Below are positions 1-7,677 of a stretch of DNA of 64,000 nucleotides, one piece after another. This stretch comes from Gammaproteobacteria bacterium (lineage in GTDB: Bacteria; Pseudomonadota; Gammaproteobacteria; UBA6429; Thiohalophilaceae). The DNA lies in NCBI GenBank assembly GCA_016194635.1, contig JACQBC010000021.1, positions 62,001 through 126,000 of the forward strand. Reading direction: 5' to 3'. The position numbers were made by a program, and so were the translations under genes. How positions within the stretch are numbered: position 1 is the first letter of the stretch; every line of letters begins with the position of its first letter. Below the pieces are notes generated by a model. It saw only the letters and a list, made by a program, of their open reading frames with translations. It did not search any database and was not told where the DNA came from.

Positions 1-274
1 CTAGTACCTGCGGCTGGTAAATGCCCCCCTGCTTGGGAACGACGCCGATCACGGTCAGGTTCCTGCCGCCGAAGACTTCCTCCAGCAGGTTCGTCGTCAC
101 GACATAAGCATGCTTCTGGGGCGCCCAGAGATTCGGATTGGTGTCCATCTGGAGACTGCCGATGCGGGTTACTAAAAAAGCAGTGATGCCCAGGATCACG
201 ATGACAACGAGAAGGCGATGCGAAATGATCCACTGCGCATACGGACGGAAAAAACGGGATTTAGCTACTTCCAT
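1..274 (-). CDS. RND/MMPL-family transporter, N-terminal part (cut by window edge)
   Basis: The reading frame starts at the ATG at 274 and runs off the window with about 91 codons visible. It opens with a basic cytoplasmic stretch, then a hydrophobic helix at about residues 16-37 (key stretch WIISHRLLVVIVILG), then a periplasmic-looking segment (MDTNPNLWAPQKH). This is the layout of large RND-superfamily exporters of the MMPL/HAE3 type, which normally have about 800 residues and 12 helices. The substrate cannot be inferred. A degraded close paralogue lies at 1190-1528, so this gene was partly duplicated locally. The family call is fairly secure; the rest of the protein is not visible. Confidence 0.7.
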   Translation of the reverse strand, partial: MEVAKSRFFRPYAQWIISHRLLVVIVILGITAFLVTRIGSLQMDTNPNLWAPQKHAYVVTTNLLEEVFGGRNLTVIGVVPKQGGIYQPQVL

Positions 275-324
275 TTTGAGTCTCCAGGTTTGATGTTTGC
301 GACCAGTAAATAGAACTTTTGCTC

Positions 325-1155
325 CTAAATTCTATGCAGCCGTATGGCGGATTTTCGCTGCATTTTTGTCATGAGTTTGCGAACCGGACTGGTGTGCATA
401 AACTTCCTCATCACGCGATTGAGGCGTCCCGGAATGTGGGACGATTGATTGGCCTGCAGCGCTTTGAGGCCCTCGGCAACGCACTGATCGACTGACATGG
501 GTTTCATTGGCATTGAGTCTATTTCCATGCCAAATTCCTTAACTATAAGATCAGTGTTAGTCGGACCAGGAAGAAGTGTGAAGACATTCACGTTGTGCTC
601 TTTCAGTTCAATGTGAAGGGCTTCACCGAAGGATTCGACATAAGCTTTGGTTGCGGCAATGTTGGCTATATAAGGAACCCCCAAACTTGCTCCCATCGCA
701 CCAACCATCACGATTCCGCCACGCCCCCGGTTCACTAACGTTGGAGCAAAATAATGAACGAGTTCCAAATGCGAAATGAGATTAATACTCAGAACCTCTC
801 GAAGTTCTGCGTGTGAGATTTTCAAGAATGCCCCGGCCTTCCCTGCACCTTGCATTGAAACAAGGAGTCCTATATCGAGACCTTTGACTGCTGTGTCGAT
901 ATCGGAAACAAACCCGTCTTTGCTTAAATCTAGGGCAATGACCTTGCATTGTATTTTGAATTCCCGTGACAGGTTCTGCGAAAGCTCTTCTAATAGAGCG
1001 CCTCTTCGAGCGACCAGAACAAGATTCAAACCAGCACTTGCCAATTGTCTGGCAAATTCTTTTCCTATCCCGGAGGATGCCCCAGTCACTATTGCCCAAG
1101 GACCATATTTATTTTTATCAATGATTGTTTTCATTTTGTTTTCTAGTTTTTTCAT
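325..1155 (-). CDS. Short-chain dehydrogenase/reductase (SDR)
   Basis: 276 residues. A classical SDR with the NAD(P)-binding motif TGASSGIG at about residues 24-31, an ARR segment after beta-2 that favours NADP(H), and a YVESFGEALHIEL helix whose preceding residues give the Y-x3-K-type active site (AATKAYVES; the usual order is shifted here, so catalytic Tyr/Lys assignment needs an alignment). The C-terminus is basic, as in DltE/YqjQ-type SDRs that act on hydrophobic substrates. The start at 1155 has an AAGGG ribosome-binding site. It lies between an RND gene and an RND/NmrA chimeric remnant, in a run of three Rossmann oxidoreductase genes. The substrate is unknown. Confidence 0.85.
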   Translation of the reverse strand: MKKLENKMKTIIDKNKYGPWAIVTGASSGIGKEFARQLASAGLNLVLVARRGALLEELSQNLSREFKIQCKVIALDLSKDGFVSDIDTAVKGLDIGLLVSMQGAGKAGAFLKISHAELREVLSINLISHLELVHYFAPTLVNRGRGGIVMVGAMGASLGVPYIANIAATKAYVESFGEALHIELKEHNVNVFTLLPGPTNTDLIVKEFGMEIDSMPMKPMSVDQCVAEGLKALQANQSSHIPGRLNRVMRKFMHTSPVRKLMTKMQRKSAIRLHRI

Positions 1156-1189
1156 ATGTATATCCCTTTAGTTGCTTGGTTAAATCTCA

Positions 1190-1528
1190 TTACTTCAGCT
1201 CTGCGATGTGGTCCTTCGCCCACTGCTCGAGGGTGCGCGCCGGGCGACTGTTCGATCGCCGCCTGGATGCGCTTGATCTTCGTCAATACTTGCGGCTGGT
1301 AAACACCCCCCTGCTTGGGAACGATACCGATCACGGTGTAGTTCTTGCCGCCGAAGATTTTATCCAGCAGGTTAGTCGTCTTGACATAGACATGCTTCTG
1401 GGGTGACCACAGGCTCGGATGGGAATCAAGTTGCAGGCTGCCCACGATCACAATAACAACCAGCAGGCGGTACGTAATGATCCATTGAACATAGGGATGG
1501 AAAAACCTGACCTCACTGTATTTGACAT
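1190..1528 (-). pseudogene. Chimeric pseudogene: RND transporter 5' remnant joined to NmrA-like 3' tail
   Basis: Read on the minus strand from the ATG at 1528 (with GGAG upstream), the first two thirds match the N-terminus of the RND gene at 1-274. FFHPYVQWIITYRLLVVIVI parallels FFRPYAQWIISHRLLVVIVI, and later PQKHVYVKTTNLL and VPKQGGVYQPQVL. Three lesions are visible. The start codon is out of frame with the homologous frame (20 instead of 18 nt before the FF codons). Ten residues are missing from the helix. Near 1245-1255 the sequence switches, in another frame, to RPARTLEQWAKDHIAELK and stops at 1190. That tail matches the C-terminus of the NmrA-like gene at 2643-3506 (RPPRALNQWAKDYIAALQ). 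It is a fusion of two gene remnants, not functional as either. Confidence 0.8.
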
Positions 1529-1568
1529 CTTGATCTCCGGTTTGGACTTGGTGAATTTTAAGAGTTTG

Positions 1569-2597
1569 TTAGATCGACTGGCACAACCGCGGCCAGGGAT
1601 AGCCTTGCTGCTTCAGGTCAGCAAGCTGTTCACGGATCGTGGTTCGCCAGTCTTTTTCAGGAACATAACCTAGCTTACGCGTGGCGTAATCACTCGGGCA
1701 GATCCAGTTCTCGCACAGGTGCACGATCGAGCGGGTGAGAAACGGGTGACCGGGTAAGAGCGGATGGAGCATCTCCATCAACCCACCGAAGGCGTAACCG
1801 GCCGGATACGGGACGCTGTACAGCGGTTTGGGAAAGCCGGTCTCGGCAGCGATCAAGCTCACCACCTCGCGCAACGTCGGGAACTCGGCTCCGCAGATAT
1901 TGAACGACTCGTAAGCGTCGAGTCCCCCGGCGACAGATGCCCGCGCAAAGGCCTGTCCTAGATCGGTGTCCGCCACCAGCGCTTGGCGTTTATGCCCACC
2001 CGCCAACCACGGCACAAGATAGGTGCGTAAGCGGGGTGTCAGCGCCGGCACGAATCCTAACCGGTTGCCGACGCCGATGAAGCCCCCGAGCCGCAGATTC
2101 ACCATTCCCATGCCGCGCGTGCTGTTGGCGCGCATGTAATCGTCGATGTCGATGAGGCGATCAAGATGCGGCCAGAAGCCGGTGTGTTGTTTTGGCGCGA
2201 AATCATCGATCGGCCGGGGATCGTTAACCTTGGCGGCAATCGCGACGGTGTTGGCTAAGATAAAACGCCGCACGCCATTGCTGATCGCCTTATCGATCAA
2301 ATCGCAGGTGGGCTCGAAGAAATGCGTGCGTTCAAGCTCGCGATGGCTCCACATCGATGCCCAGCCCCCGGCATGACAGATAACATCAACACCCTTGGAG
2401 AACTCGCGCCGGTACTCAGGATCGATCAGATCACCGACGCGGGTTTCGCCTTTAAACCAGGAACTGATTTTGTTTGGGTCGCGGCAAGCGGCGATCGGAT
2501 GGATCTGCGGGTTCTTGCGTAAAGCGCGCAGAATATTACCACCGAGAAAACCGCTAGCGCCGGTGACCAGTACTCGCAATGGGTGCTTGTCTGTCAT
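1569..2597 (-). CDS. NAD-dependent epimerase/dehydratase family protein
   Basis: 342 residues, an extended SDR. The nucleotide-binding motif TGASGFLG lies near residues 13-20. A Y-x3-K-type helix is not obvious: the middle reads WPHLDRLIDIDDYMRAN where the active site is expected, so catalysis by the usual Tyr/Lys pair is uncertain. The C-terminal part (FNICGAEFPTLREVVSLIAAETG) is the typical substrate-domain segment of 3-beta-HSD/dihydroflavonol-reductase-like epimerases. The start at 2597 follows AAGGAGT. It is transcribed with the NmrA-like gene upstream, 45 bp away, and probably belongs to the same unit. The substrate is unknown. Confidence 0.85.
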   Translation of the reverse strand: MTDKHPLRVLVTGASGFLGGNILRALRKNPQIHPIAACRDPNKISSWFKGETRVGDLIDPEYRREFSKGVDVICHAGGWASMWSHRELERTHFFEPTCDLIDKAISNGVRRFILANTVAIAAKVNDPRPIDDFAPKQHTGFWPHLDRLIDIDDYMRANSTRGMGMVNLRLGGFIGVGNRLGFVPALTPRLRTYLVPWLAGGHKRQALVADTDLGQAFARASVAGGLDAYESFNICGAEFPTLREVVSLIAAETGFPKPLYSVPYPAGYAFGGLMEMLHPLLPGHPFLTRSIVHLCENWICPSDYATRKLGYVPEKDWRTTIREQLADLKQQGYPWPRLCQSI

Positions 2598-2642
2598 ACA
2601 TACTCCTTGGAATTTTGAATCCTATGAATGTACGGCCGTAAA

Positions 2643-3506
2643 TTATTGCAGCGCCGCGATGTAATCCTTTGCCCACTGATTAAGAGCGCGCGGCGGGCGA
2701 CCGAGCAACTCGCTTACCGTTGACGTCATGTGAATTCGTCCGGCCTTGACCCCTCCCGCGAAGTAAGCAAGGAGCGATTCCACCACGGGTGGCGGAGCGC
2801 CGGCACTCAGCATCTCCTCTCGCCATGTGGCCTCCGGCACATCCACGTATTTCAGCGGCTTGCCGGTTACCGTTGCGATTTTTTGCACCACCTCGGCAAA
2901 GCTCAATAGCTCTGGGCCGGTCAATTCATAGACCTTCTCCTCGTGTCCGGGCGTCGTGAGCACTTTGACCGCCACCGCAGCGATGTCGCGCGGATCGATG
3001 GGTGCGTCCTTGCCGTTGCCTGCCGGGAAAAACAACCCGCCTCGCGGCACGATCCCAAACTCAATCACATTCGAGTCGAAGAAATGAGGCCGTAGAATCG
3101 TCCAGGCAACACCGATCGCGCGCAGCCGTTTTTCGCTCGCACCGTGCCACTCCGCGAAGGGCGTGCCGGCCATGAAATCGGTCGCAACAACGCTAGATTG
3201 TTTTACGATATGTTTGACGCCTGCTTTTTTCGCCGCATTGAAAGCGTTGCCTTCCAGTTCCGGGAACTCTGGATCTATCGCCGGGAGGACAACATAAACC
3301 TTGTCCACGCCGACAAACGCCGCAGCAAGTGCCTCCGGCTTGGATAGATCTCCCTGCACAATCTCGACTTTAGGGCCGAATTGCGCCGCCTTCGCCAGGT
3401 CGCGCACCATTGCGCGCACTCTGTGGCCACCCTGAACGAGCTGTTTGACGACTTCGCTGCCGACGGTTCCTGTTGCCCCCGTAACCAAGATAAATGTATT
3501 TGTCAT
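2643..3506 (-). CDS. NmrA-like NAD(P)-binding protein
   Basis: An atypical SDR of 287 residues, with GATGTVGS at the N-terminus for dinucleotide binding and a strand order typical of NmrA / NAD(P)H:quinone-oxidoreductase-2-like proteins. I chose the ATG at 3506 because AGGAG lies 9 nt upstream; the frame could extend two codons further to a TTG. The C-terminus RPPRALNQWAKDYIAALQ is the hallmark of this group and is duplicated in the remnant at 1190-1250. Such proteins act as quinone/azo reductases or redox-sensing regulators. The neighbouring TetR gene reads in the same direction and may control this block. Confidence 0.85.
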   Translation of the reverse strand: MTNTFILVTGATGTVGSEVVKQLVQGGHRVRAMVRDLAKAAQFGPKVEIVQGDLSKPEALAAAFVGVDKVYVVLPAIDPEFPELEGNAFNAAKKAGVKHIVKQSSVVATDFMAGTPFAEWHGASEKRLRAIGVAWTILRPHFFDSNVIEFGIVPRGGLFFPAGNGKDAPIDPRDIAAVAVKVLTTPGHEEKVYELTGPELLSFAEVVQKIATVTGKPLKYVDVPEATWREEMLSAGAPPPVVESLLAYFAGGVKAGRIHMTSTVSELLGRPPRALNQWAKDYIAALQ

Positions 3507-3647
3507 TTTCAATTCTCCTATGCCAAAACCTGTTTACTTACACACTAACCTTCTTATCCTCGAATTCTTAACCCCGAACGGAATACCCGCTTCTGTCTGT
3601 ATCACGACGCGGACAGGTATCGTGGATTGAAACCGGTGAGTGCCAAC

Positions 3648-3956
3648 CTAACGCACAAAGTTTGTTTCGCGTCGTAACGCCGAGCTTGTCTGGTGGATTA
3701 TCGTTTTTCCACCTGCCTCGCTAACATCAAGACTTCTATGAAGGTTGCACAGCGGGCATCCCGCAAACCGTCTGAACTGAAGATGGGTGAGTTGCACTGG
3801 ATGGGGAATCTCAACAGGTCCCGACTGAAGGGTCTCAAGTACGCGCTGTTCGATGACATCGCCAACGGTTATTCTTTTCATAAGATTGTCCTTATTGACC
3901 CGTGCCGCGACAGGCAATTTTGTCAGCATCATTTTCTCCATGGCCGGTTGCCTCAT
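3648..3956 (-). pseudogene. Truncated peroxiredoxin-like (AhpC/TSA) gene
   Basis: The 102-codon frame begins at 3956, right at the end of the TetR gene (stop at 3957-3959), so the two are probably co-transcribed. The first ~75 residues end in LQFRRFAGCPLCNLHRSL, which matches the peroxiredoxin-like family that carries a CPxC active site after a conserved LQFRR strand. Family members continue for another ~100 residues of thioredoxin fold. Here the similarity stops right after the active-site segment and the frame ends in unrelated sequence. I read it as a 3'-truncated gene. A short functional protein is possible but unlikely, because most of the fold would be missing. Confidence 0.5.
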
Positions 3957-4523
3957 TCATAGCGAAGTGACCCATTGCTTCAGGCGCGTGGCTTCTCGCA
4001 GCATCAGCGTGGGATCGTTGAAGGCATTGGTCAACAAACTCGCGCCTTGTAACGCTGCAAGAAGATGCAACGCGTGATCGGAGGATGCCTTCCCCATGCC
4101 CAGTAGGTGAAATTGCGCGTCGAGCCACTCCAGCAGCACCGAGAACATGCCCGCTGCCTTGTCGGCCAGCGGGCCACCTTCCTTGTGTAGCTCCTGACAG
4201 AGACTACCGATCGGACAACCGCTTTGCGCGAGGATTTCACGGTTATCGGCCACCGCCTTGATCGCGGCCAAGATCCGCTTGCGCGGATCTGACAACTTGT
4301 CCCACTGGCTAAATTGGCCGTGGAGTATACATTGCGTGCGGTGCTCGATCAGGGCATGGCCAATATCGTCCTTGGTCTTAAAGTAGTAATACACATTGCC
4401 CAACGGCACCTTGGATTCTTGGGCAATATCCGCCAGCGTGGTCTGATTGAACCCCTGTTGCTGAACCAGCTTATCCGCCGCCTCAATCAAGCGACTGCGC
4501 TTATCAATTTTGGATTTTTTCAC
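3957..4523 (-). CDS. TetR/AcrR-family transcriptional regulator
   Basis: 188 residues. The N-terminal helix-turn-helix is clear (LIEAADKLVQQQGFNQTTLADIAQ, then VPLGNVYYYFKTKDDI, about residues 12-58). The C-terminal ligand domain resembles the TetR_C group often linked to control of oxidoreductases (CPIGSLCQELHKEGG). A short perfect inverted repeat, AGTCA-N2-TGACT, lies at 4544-4555, about 20 bp before the start codon, and is a plausible self-regulatory operator. It probably controls itself, the truncated peroxiredoxin-like gene and perhaps the oxidoreductases beyond. The ligand is unknown. Confidence 0.9.
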   Translation of the reverse strand: MKKSKIDKRSRLIEAADKLVQQQGFNQTTLADIAQESKVPLGNVYYYFKTKDDIGHALIEHRTQCILHGQFSQWDKLSDPRKRILAAIKAVADNREILAQSGCPIGSLCQELHKEGGPLADKAAGMFSVLLEWLDAQFHLLGMGKASSDHALHLLAALQGASLLTNAFNDPTLMLREATRLKQWVTSL

Positions 4524-4543
4524 AAGTCAGGATATAGTTAGTT

Positions 4544-4555
4544 AGTCAACTGACT
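4544..4555. promoter_or_regulatory. Putative TetR-family operator
   Basis: AGTCAACTGACT is a perfect 5-bp inverted repeat with a 2-bp centre, in an AT-rich stretch with a TTAGTTAG direct repeat next to it. It sits 21 bp upstream of the TetR-family start codon, where self-repressing operators of this family usually lie. Inferred from position and symmetry only. Confidence 0.45.
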
Positions 4556-4773
4556 TTAGTATCGGCCAAAAATATAGGGCTGTCAATCCGGTCATGCCGT
4601 ATATTTTTCGAGATCAGTGGGGGGGGGTATTCAGTTTCGCACCTTGATAGAAGAGATACGTGCGCGTTATACGCTGCACTCTGCAATCAGGAATCCCACC
4701 ACACGTCCTCTGAGAGAATCGCGGTTCTCCTTACGCGGGGCCAGCGGTTTTTCATCGTAACGCGTCGCCGTAG

Positions 4774-5220
4774 TCACACGATCTTCGCGCCTTCGGGTGG
4801 CTTTATTTCACCAACGGTTTGATAGAACCAAATCTCGTAGCCGCACGGGTCCAACACCTTGAAGGTTTTGTCACCCCACCATTGCAGAGTGAGCGGATCG
4901 GTAATTTTCACACTTGTTTTTTTTCTGAGTTGATCGTGATAGGCCACGATGTCGGCCACCTCGATGTAAATCTCGATGGGTTGCTTGTCGGATCCGGTTT
5001 TACCGCTGGCTGTTTTTCCATGGCTGCGCGAGAACAGATTGCGTGAGAACATAAGACGCGCACCGTCTTTGACCACTGTGCAAAAGTCGAGCTTACCGTC
5101 TTTACCGACCATGCCCATCATGTGATCGAAACCAAGGGCGTCAACGTAGAAGTGGCGGACCTCGTCAACGGACTCGACCCCGATCATGGGCATAATGGTT
5201 TTAGCTGCGGGTTTATTCAT
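4774..5220 (-). CDS. VOC (glyoxalase/bleomycin-resistance) superfamily protein
   Basis: 148 residues with two beta-alpha-beta-beta-beta units. The first begins VESVDEVRHFYVDALGF and the second IEIYIEVADIVAYHDQLRKK, ending in FKVLDPCGYEIWFYQ, the standard C-terminal strand of VOC proteins. Candidate metal ligands are His in the first module and Glu (YEIWF) at the end, but the family is too diverse to name a reaction. The start follows AAGGAG. It is divergent from the TrmB-like regulator at 5323, with about 100 bp between them, which suggests regulator and target. Confidence 0.85.
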   Translation of the reverse strand: MNKPAAKTIMPMIGVESVDEVRHFYVDALGFDHMMGMVGKDGKLDFCTVVKDGARLMFSRNLFSRSHGKTASGKTGSDKQPIEIYIEVADIVAYHDQLRKKTSVKITDPLTLQWWGDKTFKVLDPCGYEIWFYQTVGEIKPPEGAKIV

Positions 5221-5296
5221 GAAACACTCCTTTCGCGCTGAGGCGAATTTGTTTTAGTACACGCCTACATTGCCATCGAGTACTGGTATACTTCAA

Positions 5297-5312
5297 CTAC
5301 TCATGATAGTAG
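5297..5312. promoter_or_regulatory. Putative TrmB-type operator in the divergent VOC/TrmB promoter region
   Basis: CTACT-CATGAT-AGTAG is a perfect 5-bp inverted repeat just upstream of the TrmB-like start codon. A further TACTGGTATAC stretch precedes it. Archaeal TrmB-type regulators recognise symmetric TACT...AGTA elements, although with a shorter spacer, so this is suggestive only. Confidence 0.4.
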
Positions 5313-5322
5313 AAAGACTCGC

Positions 5323-6180
5323 ATGCGCATCCCGGATTCCGCACTGTTAGAAGAAATCGGCCTGACGCTTCATGAGCGTAAATCCCTTGTTGCACTTATG
5401 ATTTTTGGTGTGGCCGATGCCGCCGTGTTGTGCCGCGAGGGTGGGGTGCCCACCTCAAAAATCTACCGTGCCATGGAGAAACTGGCGCAACTTGGTCTTG
5501 TTGAAATACAACCGACTCGACCAAAGATGTATGTCGCGCTGGCACCTGAAGTGGTGACTAATCGTGTTATTGCGATTGCGCGCGAACGCGCCGAACACTT
5601 TGCCGCCGGGGCCGGGGAACTGCAACGGCTATTGGCCGCGCTGCCTGGACGGGTTCGCGGCAAACATCTGTTTGTTGATCTCGCGATGGGTACCGAGAGT
5701 CATGTAAAACGACACCTCGCCACGGCACGCAAGCGTATTTTGTCGTACATGGAGCGCGCCGATCTCAACGCGATCGATCAGGTTATCGATGGCGGTTTCC
5801 CGATCCTCCGTCGTATCGCACGTAACGCGACCGAGCAAAACGTTCGCCACCAAGCGGTATTCGGCTTTTCCTACCAAACCGCGCCGCGGTTGATCGAGTT
5901 TCTAAGAAAACATAGCGCGGAAATTCGTCACCTCACCGGGGTTCGTTACTCGGGCGAGCTCGGCCACCCTTTCCACGTTATCGATGATGACATGGTTGTG
6001 TTGCCCCTCGATCATCCGTTTATTCCCGAGGGCCGTTTTGCATCGTTGCTAGTTCGAGATCACGAGCTGGCAACCAGCCTGGCCGAGGGTTTCGAGGAAC
6101 TGTGGTGCAAGGCGATGAAGAACCTCCAGGAGATCAACTTCGATCCGCGTGGTTCCAACCAACCTCCCGTTGAGAAATAG
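5323..6180 (+). CDS. TrmB-family transcriptional regulator
   Basis: 285 residues. The N-terminal winged helix (about residues 8-75) reads LLEEIGLTLHERKSLVALMIFG...GVPTSKIYRAMEKLAQLGLVEIQPTRPKMYVAL, the TrmB signature in which a recognition helix after VPTSKIY is followed by a wing. A helical linker (ARERAEHFAAGAGELQRLL) and a C-terminal phospholipase-D-like effector domain follow. TrmB regulators of archaea sense sugars; bacterial members have varied and mostly unknown ligands. It is divergent from the VOC gene, its most likely target, and an inverted repeat lies directly before its start. Confidence 0.85.
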   Translation: MRIPDSALLEEIGLTLHERKSLVALMIFGVADAAVLCREGGVPTSKIYRAMEKLAQLGLVEIQPTRPKMYVALAPEVVTNRVIAIARERAEHFAAGAGELQRLLAALPGRVRGKHLFVDLAMGTESHVKRHLATARKRILSYMERADLNAIDQVIDGGFPILRRIARNATEQNVRHQAVFGFSYQTAPRLIEFLRKHSAEIRHLTGVRYSGELGHPFHVIDDDMVVLPLDHPFIPEGRFASLLVRDHELATSLAEGFEELWCKAMKNLQEINFDPRGSNQPPVEK

Positions 6181-6252
6181 TCGCCTCAAGAACGTGATCT
6201 ATGGCTTGTAAAAAGTATTCCGTGTACAAGCGAGATTGATCACGCACGTTTT

Positions 6253-6603
6253 TTACGCTGACACAAAAACCACAAACTGTCGCGCTTCTTTGGCAAGCTG
6301 CAACCATTGCGCGTGGGCTTTCGGTTTAATCGCAATCTACTCTTTCATTACCCGGCCGTGACCGGGGTCGAAATGCTCACCAAGCTGCGCCTCAATCAAA
6401 GCCTCGACTCGTTGTTTGGGAAGTTTTGCCACCAGATTACTTTTCACTAGCATGAGGAATACCTTGCTGTCTGTCTTGAGTCCAACTGAACCCTACCTGC
6501 GCGCGAGGAACACTCCCGCCTGGTTGCGAAAGGCTTCGATGATGGGAGGGAACTGTTCATCTGTTTCGTCAATGACAACGTTGGTGGAGTGTCGCACCGC
6601 CAT
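6253..6603 (-). pseudogene. TfoX-like/DUF gene with two in-frame TAG codons
   Basis: A 116-codon frame from the ATG at 6603 to the TAA at 6253 is intact except for TAG at 6493-6495 and TAG at 6337-6339. Its three segments read as one protein: FPPIIEAFRNQAGVFLARR, then VFLMLVKSNLVAKLPKQRVEALIE...FDPGHGRVMKE, then WLQLAKEARQFVV. LPKxRV...FDPGHGRxMKEW is the signature of small TfoX-N/YjbR-like proteins of about 115 residues. The second TAG sits exactly where the family has Trp, so a TGG to TAG change is the simplest cause. The gene follows the SRPBCC gene on the same strand by 28 bp. It is best called a recently inactivated gene. Confidence 0.7.
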
Positions 6604-6631
6604 CTTTTTTCGTGGCTGTTTTGTTCTCGTG

Positions 6632-7078
6632 TTAACTGCTCTTCTCAATAAATTGTTTAAGGCTGACAAATACTTCCGTGAGTGTCTGATCGAGTTTGCG
6701 GCGCATGACAAACTTGTCCAGCATACGGCCAAGTAAACCGAACTTGACTTGGTATTCCATTTTTTGAGTAACTCGGGTTCCCGTGCCCTCCGGGGTGACC
6801 GCCGTGCGCCAACGCATAAATTCAAGCGGCCATTGACTTTCATACAGTTCCATCGTGACGGCTTGCTGCGGTTCCCAGGCGATTACACGTTCCTTAACCC
6901 AACCTTTCGGTTTTAAATCGCAGTGCCGACCCGCACCGACTCCTTCGCGCAGGGCAGTGGTGTATTCGGCGTGTTTAACGCCTGAGTTATAGTGTTGCAC
7001 CGCCTCGAGGTCGGCCAGCACTGCCCATACTTTCTGGGGTGGGGCGGCGATACAAATTTCGTGATCCAGTTGCGTCAT
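6632..7078 (-). CDS. SRPBCC (START/polyketide-cyclase-like) family protein
   Basis: 148 residues with the helix-grip fold pattern: IAAPPQKVWAVLADLEAVQHYNSGV at the start, a central WEPQQAVTMELYES, and a long C-terminal helix (MLDKFVMRRKLDQTLTEVFVSLKQFIE). Proteins of this type bind hydrophobic ligands in a deep cavity; no reaction can be assigned. GAGGAGAA precedes the start. It is divergent from the HxlR regulator at 7246, and the region between holds a long inverted repeat, so HxlR control is likely. Confidence 0.85.
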   Translation of the reverse strand: MTQLDHEICIAAPPQKVWAVLADLEAVQHYNSGVKHAEYTTALREGVGAGRHCDLKPKGWVKERVIAWEPQQAVTMELYESQWPLEFMRWRTAVTPEGTGTRVTQKMEYQVKFGLLGRMLDKFVMRRKLDQTLTEVFVSLKQFIEKSS

Positions 7079-7170
7079 TTTTCGTTCTCCTCTGATACCG
7101 ATGATGGAAGTAGGCTGGAGAGAGTTTTACACCTGCAAAAACGCCGCTCCACGTTATGACTTTCAAAAAG

Positions 7171-7205
7171 AAAGTGACTAGGGCGAGTTTACTAGAAGTC
7201 ACTTT
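7171..7205. promoter_or_regulatory. Putative HxlR operator between the SRPBCC and HxlR genes
   Basis: A 9-bp perfect inverted repeat, AAAGTGACT...AGTCACTTT, with a 17-bp spacer; inside it a second CTAG...CTAG symmetry is visible. A related half-site (GCAAGTGATAT) follows at about 7213. The site is about 90 bp upstream of SRPBCC and 40 bp upstream of hxlR, where a dimeric winged-helix regulator would control both genes. Inferred from symmetry and position. Confidence 0.5.
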
Positions 7206-7245
7206 ATAATTGCAAGTGATATAGCAACGATGTTATCGTTGGCCG

Positions 7246-7677
7246 ATGAAAAAACGCGGCACGGCCTGCACGGCTAATGAGCTGGGGCGATCCGCCTGCC
7301 CTATCGCCAATACACTCAATTTGATCGGTGACAAGTGGACGCTGCTGGTGATCCGCGATCTTTTGTTTTTAGGGAAACGGCTCTATGGCGAGCTGATGCA
7401 ATCCGCCGAAGGTTATCCCTCTAATATTCTGGCGGATCGCCTCAAACGTCTCGAAGACGCGGGCCTGCTGGAGAAGCACCCCTACCAACACAACCCGGTG
7501 CGGTATGAATATCACCTGACCGCCAAGGGAACCGATATGTTTCCGATTCTCAGGGAAATGATTCTCTGGGGTAACAAACACATTGAAGGCACGACAACAC
7601 CCCCGCCGGGGTTTCTTGATCATTTTGCGCAACAAATTGTGGGCGGACGGAAAAAAACCGGTCGCAAGAAAGGCTGA
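7246..7677 (+). CDS. HxlR-family winged-helix transcriptional regulator
   Basis: 143 residues. The core CPIANTLNLIGDKWTLLVIRDLLF...RLYGELMQSAEGYPSNILADRLKRLEDAGLLEK...RYEYHLTAKG is the complete HxlR signature, including the conserved N-terminal Cys (about residue 18) that in several relatives senses electrophiles or redox state. Many HxlR proteins respond to reactive carbonyls, quinones or hypochlorite; that is family knowledge, not shown here. The C-terminus is very basic. It is divergent from the SRPBCC gene and probably regulates it and itself through the repeat at 7171-7205. Confidence 0.9.
   Translation: MKKRGTACTANELGRSACPIANTLNLIGDKWTLLVIRDLLFLGKRLYGELMQSAEGYPSNILADRLKRLEDAGLLEKHPYQHNPVRYEYHLTAKGTDMFPILREMILWGNKHIEGTTTPPPGFLDHFAQQIVGGRKKTGRKKG

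Noticed and set aside
325-3506. The SDR, epimerase and NmrA-like genes as one biosynthetic cluster.
   Set aside because: They belong to different Rossmann subfamilies, and no synthase or ligase gene accompanies them; a shared pathway is not supported.
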